NCBI RefSeq assembly: GCF_963678975.1
Contig: NC_089277.1
Location: forward strand, 23,157,440 to 23,221,439
Origin: Dysidea avara
Taxonomy: Eukaryota > Porifera > Demospongiae > Dictyoceratida > Dysideidae
Reading direction: 5' to 3'
DNA length: 64,000 nt
In this document: positions 22,347 to 33,700 of the stretch, one piece after another
How the letters are laid out: each line of letters starts with the position of its first letter
How positions within the stretch are numbered: position 1 is the first letter of the stretch
Made by a program: the position numbers and the translations under genes
Notes under the pieces: generated by a model
Seen by the model: the letters and a program-made list of their open reading frames with translations, nothing else
The model's database searches: none
What the model was told of the DNA's origin: nothing

Positions 22347-24368
22347 CACAGTCTAGTAAAGCCAAACTACTGAACAAATACCATCTTTGTTTCTGTCTCA
22401 AAATCATTGACGTCATCTTAGCTGCACGTGATCACTGTGAGAATACAGCTATATGGACTCGCTCTTGTTTAGATGTTGGTTTTGTGAAAACACTTTGTGA
22501 TTCTTGAAGTTGTTGAAGTGAATCCACCTACAAATTAAGAACACCACACTCAATACACACGTGATCACAGATCATCACACAAAGTGATTACCATATCATT
22601 ACATACATGAAGTAATAATAATGTAATACCAACATAACATAACATAAAATCAGCTGCCATCTTTGTAGGGCTAAGTGACAAACGCTGGGAAACGTTACTT
22701 CCTATTTACATATGCAGGACTCAACCCAGATTTTTAAGCTGGGAAGGGCAATTTAAGCCACTTCAGATTCTAGGGGGGATCTGGGGGCATGCTCCCCAGG
22801 AAAATTTTGAAAATTAGGGATGTAAATATACTCAGTTTTGGTGAAATTTACTGTGATGCCATTGAATATTAACCATTCAATTATACAAATTTGGGTTCAA
22901 CTAAACCTTTTCATTTCTCAAGGCTTTAGGTATAAACCTAGGGAGGCAATAGCTAACCCAGGGGGAGGGGGGTTGGAGTTGGGCCCCCCTACATTAACCC
23001 CTGCTATAATTGAGATACTGTAGGGCAAGAAATTTTCGTGGGATACAAATTTTTGTGGATTTTGTGGGCGTCTTATCCACGAAAATTAAATATTAAGTAG
23101 TTCCTATACAAGTTGTATGGCGATCGATGTCTAAACCACGAAAATTACTGGTTTTACCACATTTTAGCAATCCAAGAAAATTTAGTACCACGAAAATTTC
23201 TTGCCCTACAGTAGGTTTAGTCTGTAAGAAGTTGAAGTTAGTTTTTATGGCAATAGAATAACAAACACATGTCATGCCTTTGTATTTCTTTCTGAACAAG
23301 TAATAAGTCAAAAATACTACTGCTTGTTCAGGTACAGTCACTACACCAATAACTCCTATAAAACCACCCGCAAACAGTATTAAAATTTAACCAAGCAATC
23401 AAGAGGTTAGTTTGTAAGCAATCAAGACGTCCACCAAAACAATATGCTTCCACACTACTAAGTCAAGCAAACGAGGCCCATATTCAAATGATATTACAAT
23501 TAGGCCAGGCAAACTTGATTACTTGTTTCACATCCACAAAAATTTGGATTTCCATGCAGGCGGGAGGTCATTTTTCATTATTCACTATTAAAGAAAATAT
23601 TCCAAATCAAGCTGTTTGTTACTATAAAGGTTAGCTAAAGCCTTTTAAGAACTAGTACTAATGTTTTACCACCATATCTGAGGTGCAAGTAACATTTGCT
23701 GTGCTGTAGAATGATAGCCAGCCTTCTTAGCATCAAATGCACGTGATTGATAACAGCAACAATGAAATTAGATGCGGTGGGGTAAAAAGAGATGCAGGCA
23801 GGGTTGCCGAGAAACAATTAATCAAGTTTCCCTGGCCTTAATCAAACATCTTGATCCCGGTGACAGAGGGTTTTACAGGTCCATACTGTTAGGTAGTGAC
23901 TATCCCTTGTTCAGTTATAGATACTAAAAACCCTATGGTTCAGTTATCTAGTGCCAGAATTCATACTGAATGATTCCTGTTCAGTGAACCCCCGGCATCA
24001 TTAATGAGGCAAGATAGTACATTAATCTTCGGTCCATTTATTTAGTGAATACACAAGCTGCTTCATACTCACATGTTAATCAGTTTCGCTGAATCAAATA
24101 CTGCCGGGTAGCCCTTAAAATGCGAGACGCCATTGACAAATCAGTTGAGGCAGGCTGTGAAAAACCACCTTTCCCCTAAAACCATTTCGCCCTTCTTTTC
24201 TGCTGTCAACCTGGCGGAGAACACGACATTGAGGCACTGAACCAAGTCTCTGTCTATGGACTCCTCAATGAACTCACGCAGTTAATATCCGGTGTTACAT
24301 GCGCAACATTATCCGGAAAAAGTAATGCGTGAAAATTTTCTAAGTCGAAAGTGTGCCCAAAAAAAAAA
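22347..24368 (-). repeat. Right inverted arm of the giant element
   Basis: Complement of 16688-18213, with about 480 extra bases (about 22725-23215) of later insertions, including the 198 bp MITE at 23016-23213. Confidence 0.85.
23016..23213. mobile_element. Short MITE with TACTGTAGGGCAAG ends
   Basis: Near-perfect terminal inverted repeats of about 26 bases: TACTGTAGGGCAAGAAATTT on the left and its complement on the right, both continuing into ttcgtgg/ccacgaa. TA at each outer edge is likely the target duplication. Internal cacgaaaatt repeats. Present only in the right arm of the giant element, so it is younger than the arm duplication. Confidence 0.8.
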
Positions 24369-24435
24369 CCGCCCGGGTCGAGATCCGGGTCAGTGGGTCA
24401 TCCGGGTCAGCAGTAGTGACCGGGTTTCAACGTTG

Positions 24436-24678
24436 ACCTGTATACACAAGGTGCTCACCTACAGTAGACCCTATAGAAATTCTGAGATTCAAATTAAACA
24501 ATGATGACTAAGGCATAAGGAATAAACAACTGGTTAACCTAAGAACTAAATCAAATCTTCTCGCCTTATATGTGCAGATTTTCCGCCAGATGTCTTGGAA
24601 AATAATTATCTCGAAAAGATGACTGACTCTATGCACGTGGCACAATTATTACTATTGCAATTTGGTATGTACTAATCA
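24436..24678. other. Continuation of the receptor copy 1 downstream flank
   Basis: Starting tgtatacacaaggtgctcac, this aligns with 38468-38570 behind copy 3, showing that copy 1 and copy 3 share ancestry well beyond the gene. Confidence 0.6.
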
Positions 24679-24764
24679 CACACATTTGAGTGCAATTACA
24701 AAATAATTGTACTCATAACAGCCCAAAATTTTTTTCTTGTGCAATTTTGACTGTTACTCATACA

Positions 24765-24797
<33 letters not shown>

Positions 24798-26296
24798 ACT
24801 TTACAGAACTGTACAGATCAATAAACAAAATTAAACAATATTTAAGAGCTTATAACAATTAAATTACAGAACTGAAGGTCTACCAGCGTCTTGCACTGGT
24901 AGCCATAATTAATTACTTACAAATTACAATAAGCTATATAACTATAATTACAAGGGGAAGCTATAAAGAGTACAAGTTAAAGAATAAAATAGTTTGTAGG
25001 AGCTGGAATGTTTGTATTGTATTATTGTATTGTATTAATGCTTTACAGTGACCAGCACTGAAGGTCTGCAGCAACATGTGCTGCAGCCTTAGGATTACCT
25101 AACCTAATTTCAAGGACTTAGACTTAGTGACTAAACATTTGGAACAGGGGCAACGGAAATAAAAAGTACATAGGTTATTACTGTCAAAATTGTTAACAAA
25201 ATGATTCCAAAAATTATTCTTGAGTTTGAATTTGATAGTTAGGAGGGTTTGGGATAGGTCAATTAATGGTAAGCTGTTCCACAATCTGGGTATACGGTAG
25301 AAGTAGGAATTCATTACACTGTTTTTAGATGCTATCATGTGTCTAAGTTTGTAACCTGCTGATCTTGTGGGTCCAGAGATAAATTCTACAAAGTTTAATA
25401 TGTTGAACTTTTCAGATGGAAATTTTACTGATTTTATAAAAACATGATGTCAGCTAAATCGTAAATATACATCAGTGGAAGAAGTTTCAGTCTCAAAAGC
25501 CTTTCTTTGTAGTTACTGGTGTAGTCATTAAGAATATAGTTGGTTGCCCTCCTTTGTACTCTTTCTAACAGTTCAATATCAGATAGTAAATATGGCTTCC
25601 ACAAGCAAGAACAATACATTAAAGTAGATCTAATCATTGAAACATACAGATTCTTCCTAGTCTCCAAACAGTAACTTTCCTTAAATATGCGGCGAAGTAA
25701 TCCAAAAGATTTATAAGCTTTAGAAGTAATGTCTTGATAGTGTAATCTCCATGATAAACTATCAGAGAAATAGATACCAAGATCTTTACAGCTATCAGAG
25801 CAAGGAATGGTATTTCCATTGATGGTATAAAATGAATTAAATATGTTGTGATAACGTAAAAATATAAATTTTGGAACACTGAAGGCAAGGTTATTGTTAT
25901 TACTCCAATGAGAAACTGATGACAAATCTTCTTGAAATCTATGGATGTCCAACTCGGACTTTATTTTCATAAAGCACTTTGTATCATCAGCAAAGACAAA
26001 CATATTGGATGAATGAATAGCAGAGGGAAGGTCATTAATGTAAATTAGAAAGAGTAAGGGGCCAAGTATACTCCCCTGTGGTACACCTGACAATACGGGT
26101 AAGCAATTAGACAAACAGTTGTTGATAGAAACACATTGTACCCTATTGCATAGGTATGATTTAAACCACTTCCAAAGAGTTCCAGTGATCCCAATGTTCC
26201 AGAGTTTCACCAATAGTTGATTGTGCGGCACACTGTCAAAAGCCTTTCGAAAGTCTATGTGAACAATTATTCCCTAATTGCACTCAAATGTGTGTG
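24679..26296. mobile_element. 5'-truncated non-LTR retrotransposon (LINE), minus strand, with inverted flanking sequence
   Basis: Contains an ORF2 fragment on the minus strand (25099-26275) followed by a 3' region (to about 24766) ending in simple ATT/ATTGT repeats. The 3' region has two copies of a block reading cactgaaggtctgcag or similar (25040-25090 and 24800-24905), also found at 36520 and 44800. The outer edges carry an inverted pair: cacacatttgagtgcaat at about 24679 and attgcactcaaatgtgtg at about 26277. Confidence 0.65.
25099..26275 (-). pseudogene. LINE ORF2 fragment: reverse transcriptase palm to C-terminus, one frameshift
   Basis: From 26275 the minus strand reads IIVHIDFRKAFDSVPHNQL (RT motif A), then LSGVPQGSILGPLLFLIYIN (motif B), FADDTKCF (motif C with the catalytic DD), KDLGIYF, and the C-terminal half RVQRRATNYIL. 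The frame stops at 25434 in a run of five T; one more T would let it continue as FIKSVKFPSEK into SYFYRIPRLWNSLPLIDLSQ, the typical end of a CR1/Jockey-type ORF2. Endonuclease and N-terminal RT are missing (5' truncation). Only one lesion in about 390 codons suggests a fairly young copy, or a sequencing error. RT activity in the fragment is not expected without the fingers domain. Confidence 0.75.
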
Positions 26297-26723
26297 ATTG
26301 CCTACCGATCACATAGTGACCATCTTCTGTGCTAGTAACTGTTACCAAGCAACAGAAATATATAAGAGTGCGGTGGCATTAGAGAATTTATTTTAAAAGT
26401 ATTAATCACATAATGGTTTACCATGCATTTAGTCCCAATAGTAGGAGTGCAATTAATCCATAAATCAAACTAGTAGTTTGCTAAAATCACACTGTTAGTC
26501 TGACAGAATGGTGTGATTCTGTTGGAACCAAATGATGATTGGTGTTGCCATGGTGATGAATCCCATAGCATAGCAATGTAATGGTTGCTTAGCAACAGTT
26601 GGTAGGTAACCATTGCTAAGTCAATTTGCACCTTAGCAATGGTTGTAAGGCAATGGTTGCTGCAATGGCTAAGCATGATCACCCTTTTGCCATGATTAAT
26701 TTTCAAATGTATCAACATTCATT
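26297..26723. repeat. Palindrome-rich segment with GTTGCYNAGCAAC-like sites
   Basis: Contains gttaccaagcaac (26340), gttgccatggtgatg (26543), gttgcttagcaac (about 26583) and several caatggttgct blocks to 26665. The first and third are imperfect dyads resembling RFX X-box sites. No gene supported. Confidence 0.45.
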
Positions 26724-26830
26724 AGAAAGAAGTGCAATCACAGGAGACAAAATTTACATCAAGAGGATAATCCTGGCATGAAGTTCACTTCAAGTTTTCT
26801 GACCTTCAAGAGCCATTAGTATGCCAAAAA
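26724..26830 (+). pseudogene. 3' relic of receptor family (copy 4)
   Basis: Resembles 15794-15905 of copy 1: agtgcaatcacaggagacaa, then acatcaagaggataatcctg, and cacttcaagttttctga. About nine bases corresponding to gacatccct are missing and the frame is broken. Only the last 30 or so codons remain. Confidence 0.65.
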
Positions 26831-27114
26831 TAAACACAATCTCTTAACCATGTGTCAATGTACGTAATGGTGTGAGTTTCAAATCGTTGTCACTGTATGT
26901 TGTATACATCAACATGTATGGTGGTAAGCAAGGCATCTTAGCAGCTGCAGTTACTTTGCACAGCAAAATTTACACTCATATGAATTGTGCAGATTCTATT
27001 TATAATATTATAACAATATTCACTTTGAGTTTAGATTAACATCAGCAGCTCCTTGACCAGGTGACTGGTTTTTAGTACTGACTATCATGATTCCGTGGCT
27101 TAGCTACATAGTAT

Positions 27115-27407
27115 CAGGGGCGGATCCAGACTTTTAAAAAGGGGGTTCCACTTTGGAATTGCAACTTCAGCCTAGCTGTAAGTTGAAAACCAAAAATAAC
27201 AAAAGGTCATCACCTGCTGATAATAGCTGCCCCTCACCATAGATGTCCTCACCAACTATATTTCCTTATTTATAACTAGATACATAGCTTGCTACACTAC
27301 TCCTCAAAAGACTACTTTGACTGCTCTATTAGAGTATCTAGAGTAAGAGAGGCTTTTCCAAATGGGGGTTCCATGGAACCATTTGAACCCCCCTGGATCC
27401 GCCTCTG
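27115..27407. mobile_element. hAT-like MITE, 293 bp
   Basis: Ends CAGGGGCGGATCCAGACTTT and ctggatccgcctctg are inverted. An inner pair reads gggggttcca / tggaacc. Contains the motif gactgctctattagagtatc at 27319-27338. Target duplication not clear (catagtat against agcattat). Confidence 0.75.
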
Positions 27408-28471
27408 AGCATTATAGCAAAGGAATACCTTAGTATGTGAAGCAAAGTAGCAAATTAGCATGCAAGGAATGCCATTTTAGGGAGTCTGGGGGCATGCCCT
27501 CCAAGGAAGTTTTTGAAAATTAGACCAACTGAAGTCAAATTTGATAATTATTTTAGCAATTTGTCATAAACTATTAACAAGAGTTCGTGAATAAGTCTAA
27601 TATTCCTTTTAATTAGCTCTATTATACAGTAGAATGTAATGGGTATACATGCAGATATGGTTCTAGAAGAAATTTTGACTGGTTTCCAACTCTAACTTAA
27701 AGTTGAAAACCAGTCAGTAAAATTTCTAGAACTGTAAGATTCAACTGTGAAACCATTTGTTAGGGTGATTTGTCACTTTATCCATACAATTAACTACTGT
27801 AATTAAACTATTATAATAGGTGTGAAACCTACCCCTGATAGCTTTTCTTTAGATGTGTCTCCACCCTTATATCTCCTTCCTTATATATTGTCTATAGATA
27901 TAGATATAGATAATATAGCTTAATAAGCTATTATAACTGATGATGTTTGTTCAATTAGGGTAGTATCTCGACCTTGTAAGTTTTCATCAACTGTCATAAC
28001 TCACATGTTATTTAGTTCAGTTTTCATTGCTGTAAAGCATGACAGTAGCTCTTACTTTTCATTTAAACAACATGTATTCACCTTGTTTCTTAACTGACAT
28101 TCTAATGATTATAATTATAGCACAGGTGATCGTGACAATGGTATTGTACATGTAGTTATTAAGGACTTGTATAGCTCATAAGACAGAGGCAGCTCCATGA
28201 GGGTTTCTGAGGCTTACAGGAACTGGTCAACGTTAATAGAGAATTCAGTCTAACACAGCAATCACCCTAACACAACAGTCATCCTAAAACAACAGTTGCC
28301 CTAATACAACAGTCGCCCAACAGTTACTCTAACACAACAGTCAATAGAACCATAAAGAATTAAATGATAGTTATATGTTAATACTATGCTGTAAACTGCC
28401 CAAGCTTTACTGGATGATAGGATCTAAAACACCCAAGCTTTACAGGATGATAGGATCTATCCTGAAAAATA
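27408..28471. other. Intergenic with transposon debris and a 17-base tandem motif
   Basis: Near 27480 is the block gggagtctgggggcatgccc typical of hAT-like debris. Near 27660-27735 is an inverted pair (ctagaagaaattttgactgg, and its mirror ccagtcagtaaaatttctag). About 28250-28350 has a degenerate tandem array (ctaacacaacagtcaycct) that matches the complement of the recurrent gactgctctattagggtg motif. Confidence 0.45.
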
Positions 28472-28912
28472 TCAGTGTCAGATCCAAGGGGGGTCACGTA
28501 CCCTACCCCCCCAGTAGTCAGTCAAATACTTTAATAGAACAGTCACCACTCAAAACACTATTCAGAATCCTCCATAGTTGCTGGGTATGAAAACTACCAT
28601 CTGCAACACTATCCTGTGAATGGGAACATTTAGCCTACTAAGAATATTATTTTGTAAATGAAATACACATGGTCTTGTGTATGCCGTTCTCTAGGCTTAT
28701 AGGTAGCAGAACTACTCATGACTGTCACTTATCCACAACTCTTAATCCACTTAGAAAGCAATTATGATTATTTGTGTGCATGAACCACTCTATATTTAAT
28801 TTTCAGTCTTGAAATATATGACATAGCTTTAGCTACTGGGGAGCTGTGCCTCCCAGACCCCTGCTCCATGATCCATATACCTCCCTTTACCAAATCCTGG
28901 ATCCAACCCTGA
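28472..28912. mobile_element. Probable hAT-like element
   Basis: Left end CAGTGTCAGATCCAAGGGGG and right end aaatcctggatccaaccctg form a diverged inverted pair of the CAGGGGYGGATCC type. No target duplication seen. Confidence 0.5.
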
Positions 28913-30058
28913 ACATTCCTGAGGGAGTATACACCTCACAGAATCTGCTTCAGTTATTTGAATCCATGGTTCAGTAAATTCAGTGCTTCAGTAAATCTCT
29001 ACTCGTTCAGTTATGGTTGTATATAGACTGAATATAAGGATTAAAATGTTCATTAGTATATCAGCTGGTAAAGACAACAACCTCTCTTTTTTCACTACTT
29101 TTTAGCTATTCCCTTGTTTCACTATCACTTCGTTGTCTTTGATCATTAATTCAACTGACTTTTTCCTTCTACTTGTGGTATATATTACATGTCAGAATAT
29201 CTGCATGTCAGAATTGCATGTCTGCATGTCAGAATTTAGTGTGACATGGCTGATGAGATTTAACTCTCTGAATTTGATCATTTACAATTAACATTCTTTC
29301 AAGCTAATCAGATGGTCACCCACTGATTTATATACTGGCATATGTTTGAGTATAGTATAGCTAATAGGTAGCTGAGAAAAATGTCACCACACAAAAATCA
29401 AGTAAAAAAGTAGCAGCATTGTTGCAACATAGACATCTTCAATGCATACATAATTATGTAAATGATGTGTATACTATGCTATAATTCATATAGTTCCCAA
29501 AGCTGATGTGAATATAGGCAGAGGTGCACATGCCCTAACTATTAGGCTGAGTAGACAGCCTGCCTAAGGCCCCAGGCCAAAAGAGACCTCCAAACTCCAA
29601 TTAAAGGGCCTTAACTCAAAAATTTAGGTTGACTATGAATTGATGCATTAACAGTGCTATTATTGCATTCATACCTCCTTCTACTGTATGCAGCCATAAT
29701 ACCAGTAAGCACTTCTAAGAATTTTCATGGATACCATCTAAATAGCTATAATATCCATGCATAATTATTTTATTATTTTGCTTTTTGCCAATTAAGGAGG
29801 GGCATCTAAATATCATTTTGGTCTAGGATCTCAAGGATGCTAAGGTTGGCCCTGAATATAGGTGATAAAATTGTATAAACAATAATGTATACATGTCATA
29901 TAAGCATGCTCAGTTATGTAGAATTTTATCTGCTACAGATTTCTGATTACTACTGTTACACTGTAAAGTAATGGCATGCTCCCTGCAGTCACTTAATATG
30001 ATCTACACACTTTACAATAATTTTGATGTACATACTTCTGAAGTATGTATATATATCC
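28913..30058. other. Intergenic; includes diverged copy of receptor 5' flank
   Basis: About 29380-29500 resembles 11890-12005 upstream of receptor copy 1. It lies downstream (3' side) of the minus-strand copy 2 and points in the plus direction, so it is not that gene's own upstream region. No gene supported. Confidence 0.4.
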
Positions 30059-30366
30059 AGGGGCGGATCCAGACTTATAGAAAGGGGGTCAAAAATGAAC
30101 TGAGGCACTGCATTATTTCTGGTTTGATAAGGTAAGACCAAAAAAAAAAAAAAAGGTCACAGCCAGCTGACAATAGCTGCCCACCTCACCACCCACGCAT
30201 TAATAGCTGATAAAGTACATAAAAATCCTTAAATAGCTCACTACACACTGTTCTAATACTGTGACTGCTTTATTAGAGTGACTGCTCTATTAGAGTATCT
30301 CGATCTTGGTATACTAAAAATTTTTGAAGGGGTCAAGAGCCCTCTTTGACCCCCCCCCACCCCCTG
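30059..30366. mobile_element. hAT-like MITE, 308 bp
   Basis: Left end CAGGGGCGGATCCAGACTTA, right end of C-runs ending ccaccccctg. The inside matches the elements at 35690-36088 and 46167-46544 (tttgataaggt, purine run, cagctgacaatagctgccca) and includes the paired gactgctctattagagt motif at 30262-30300. Confidence 0.75.
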
Positions 30367-30715
30367 ATATCATATACTACGTGACAGACTGACAGCACAT
30401 AGTCTACATGCATCCTTCAATTTAATTACACATTGCTATTATTAAAGAATTAACAATATGTCTACTGTTACAGTATAAATTGACACAAACTATATACACC
30501 CAATCACACTTCTCATTATCGGAATAGAATGCCTGCTCTGAAACTTGTAAGTTGTATTACAAAGTCTCATGAAACTGCACAACCATGTTATGAAAGATAT
30601 AAATCATGAAAAAGTGACAAGCAAAGATATATCCTGTTTTTGCTGGCCAGGCGACATACTAAATGCAAAATGCATAAAATTTAGTAGTGTATGTATGCGT
30701 ATTGGCATATTTCAG
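30367..30715 (-). other. 3' flank of receptor copy 2
   Basis: Follows the stop codon of the minus-strand gene. No exact AATAAA in a convincing position. A plus-strand 122-codon frame running from here into the gene is only its shadow. Confidence 0.4.
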
Positions 30716-33700
30716 TCATTGATCTTCACCTATCAAAGGTTCTTGAAAGTTAGCAAGGTTGAAATCAACTTCTGGAATTTCTATGTGCTGATGCACCTCT
30801 TCATGTGCTCCTCTACAGCAGCTCAATTTATCAATGGCAGAACTCCACATTATTTTGGCAGTACACATCATCCTCCTACAAGGACTCACAAAGACCAATA
30901 TATGGTACAACAAAATAAGAAGACAGTGAAAGAATGACAGACCAATCAGAGCATTAACTGCAACTACATTTAGTGTTTCACTGCTATTGAACATGAGCAA
31001 CAAACATAATGTGGAAATGTTAGAAAGCAGTAACAGCTCCTGAATGTTTATCATGGCATTCTTGTTTGGTCGAGTATAACCGTGAATAATTGTAATGTAC
31101 ATAATTGTAATGCAACCTGCAAGGGTGTTTACTGTTTTGCCGAAAACAGAAAACAAAACCATGAGGTTCCTGATCAATAGTTGTATTCCAATCCAATAGT
31201 AATACTGACTTTTGATTGGCCCCTGAAAAGCATCTATTAGAGGCTTAAATCGATGAATAATTTTGAATCTCATAAGTGGTTTAGTAAACAACAATATGAC
31301 TTTGAACATCAACAAGAACAGAAACAACAACAAGCATACACTAATCAAAAGTAAAAACTTCCATCCAAATAGTGAAATAGTTGGATCAAGTAACCAAAGA
31401 TTCTTGGAACTGTGACTTGGTATAGTGATGATGGTAGTGTACAAAGGTGTACTAGCTATGGTTTGTAGTATACTAGTGTAAGTAAGCATAAACAAGGTTG
31501 CTAGTACTGGTAGTGCTCTGTTGTGTGTTAACCGATAAAGTTTTCTAGAGTAACGACTACCCAAGATAAATGTAGCAGCAATCAGTATTAAATAAATTGG
31601 ATATGTAAGTTGTATCCACTTTTTAATATATATATCCATTCCATTGTAGAAGCACATTTCAAAAGATGAACTGAGACTAAAAATGGAAACATAAGTATAT
31701 AAAAACATAACCAATCTGTTTTCCAATTGAAAGGTAGAGCTGTTGATCTGAATTACATTAACATATAAAATAAGACCATTAAAGGTTCCTCTAGTCACTG
31801 TCAAATTAAGACAAAAAAGCATGAGGATTAATAACAGACCAGTCAATAAAATGAGCAGGATAAACAATAAATGTACATTAGAGCAATTTTCACACTGGTT
31901 AGATCCAAATACTAAGCTATATCCTTCCACACATTGTGAACAAAGCAAACCAGTTCTGTGAGGCTGACATTGTGAATCTGGATAATGTAAATTAATTCTT
32001 GTTGTGACTGGTAGACAATATTCAATGGGACAACTGTCAGATATGATGTATGTGTTAGTGGAATTGTCTGATACAATACCTAATATGTAGACTCCAGCAA
32101 ATAGTCTCACTGTTTGACTACTTATCATACACTTATCAATGTATTTTGTAAGATCAGGATCACAGTCACAAATTCCATGCTGTAATGTAAATCCTAATGG
32201 ACATGGAAGAAGGTGGACATAAAAGACATCATAGTTAATATATAAGTTTGGTTGTGCTGTGAGAAACAGTTCACAGACTGTCGGTTGCTCTGTAGCAATA
32301 GCAAAATGTGCAAATTTACTCTGTTTTCCTTTAAACACATGTTTCATGCTGTCATAATCCCTAAGTTTACAAGCAGACTTTGGCAAATTGTTATTGTATG
32401 TTTCAGCATACATGACACCAATCTCTTCATCATTGTAAGGTAGACACAAATCCACAGTCAAATTTTCACCAGGATATACAGGACCTAATTGATCAACACT
32501 ACAATTGTAATGTGATGATGGTGGACAGTAGCAAATTGTGGAGTGAGTGCCTAATGGATATAATGCACCATTGTAATGAACTATATTTTTGTTGACCACC
32601 AAAGGTTTTGTATTCTGAAATGCTGCACCAGGGATCCATTTACAATGTGACGTTAATTTAAATATTTCAAACATACTTTTTTCTGAATTCCATGTCTCTA
32701 ACAAATGTACTTCAATTCTAAAATCATATTGGCTGTTGATTGTAGAAAAATACTGAAATAAACAGTACGGGTTAGGATTATTGTATCTGATTGTAGATTT
32801 TATTACTTGGCTGTTTATTATATTGTAAGATAGCACTAAATTTGTTCTGCCCAGTAATTCCATATAACACAGCTGACAATTAAGATGTAACAATTCATCA
32901 CATTTATTATGTGCAAACACAGTGCTATTTGAGAAGCTCAACATGGATGATGACAAATGAATAATTGCAACAGCTTTGTTGTCAAAGAATTCTGTTGTTC
33001 CATTAAAATACATTTTCCCATTAATCAGTGATATTATATTATATAGTCTACTAATAAAATTTCTGTTTGATTTTATAATGCAGTGTCCTGCAGTGGTAGC
33101 AAACACTGAAAACTGATTATTTACTGGTGGAATGTTTGATATAATTTTCAATAGCATCATGAAGTTATCTTCAAACCAAGTGTTATCGAAGACAATGGTT
33201 AGGTGTACGAACTTTTTGAATTGTGATGTTATTACAAACTGCAATATGGAATTGTTATAAATATTCTCTAAGGGATAGGTATGCAAAAAAATCAGTTTAG
33301 CAAATGTGACATTAATTCTTGGGCAGCATGTTTCACGAACAGGAGGAAATCTATACTGAACATCTACTGCTTGTGATACAGTGTTTACATCAAAGGAGCA
33401 ATTGTACAAGTAGATGCTGTTATAAGATAGCGAAGCAACATCAATTCCTAATATCTTGCCTCTTAATTTATAAAACACAGAGTCTGTAATAACTATGTGT
33501 ACATCAAGACAACATTGAAACAATAGCAATTGAATTATGACTGGCTTTCTACCTGGACAAATACCAGTAATGCTGTGATTTTGTTTCAAAGCAACACTAT
33601 GTATGTAGAGGTAAGTAATCCCTTTGCTGATCAAACCATCACCATACTTCCAGTGCACACCATAGCTACATGTGAATAGATTATTGTTATGAAGGTTATA

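Larger units (their letters stand above)
16217..24435. mobile_element. Giant hAT-like foldback element, 8.2 kb
   Basis: Ends: CAGCGTTGAAACCGGGTC on the left and gaccgggtttcaacgttg on the right, inverted. Sub-terminal ccgggtc repeats occur at both ends. Flanks are acccttat (16209-16216) and acctgtat (24436-24443), an 8 bp duplication with two mismatches. The homologous site behind receptor copy 3 (near 38466-38475, aaacctgtatacacaagg) is uninterrupted, giving an empty site. Two long inverted arms (16688-18213 and 22347-24368) flank a 4.1 kb centre. No transposase-like frame was found, so it is non-autonomous or decayed. Nested insertions: about 16330-16680, 20088-20735, 21788-22264 and about 22725-23215. 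Confidence 0.75.

Noticed and set aside
30569..30937. Plus-strand 122-codon frame
   Set aside because: It overlaps the 3' end of the minus-strand receptor gene, whose protein is conserved with copy 1, so the plus-strand reading is a shadow.
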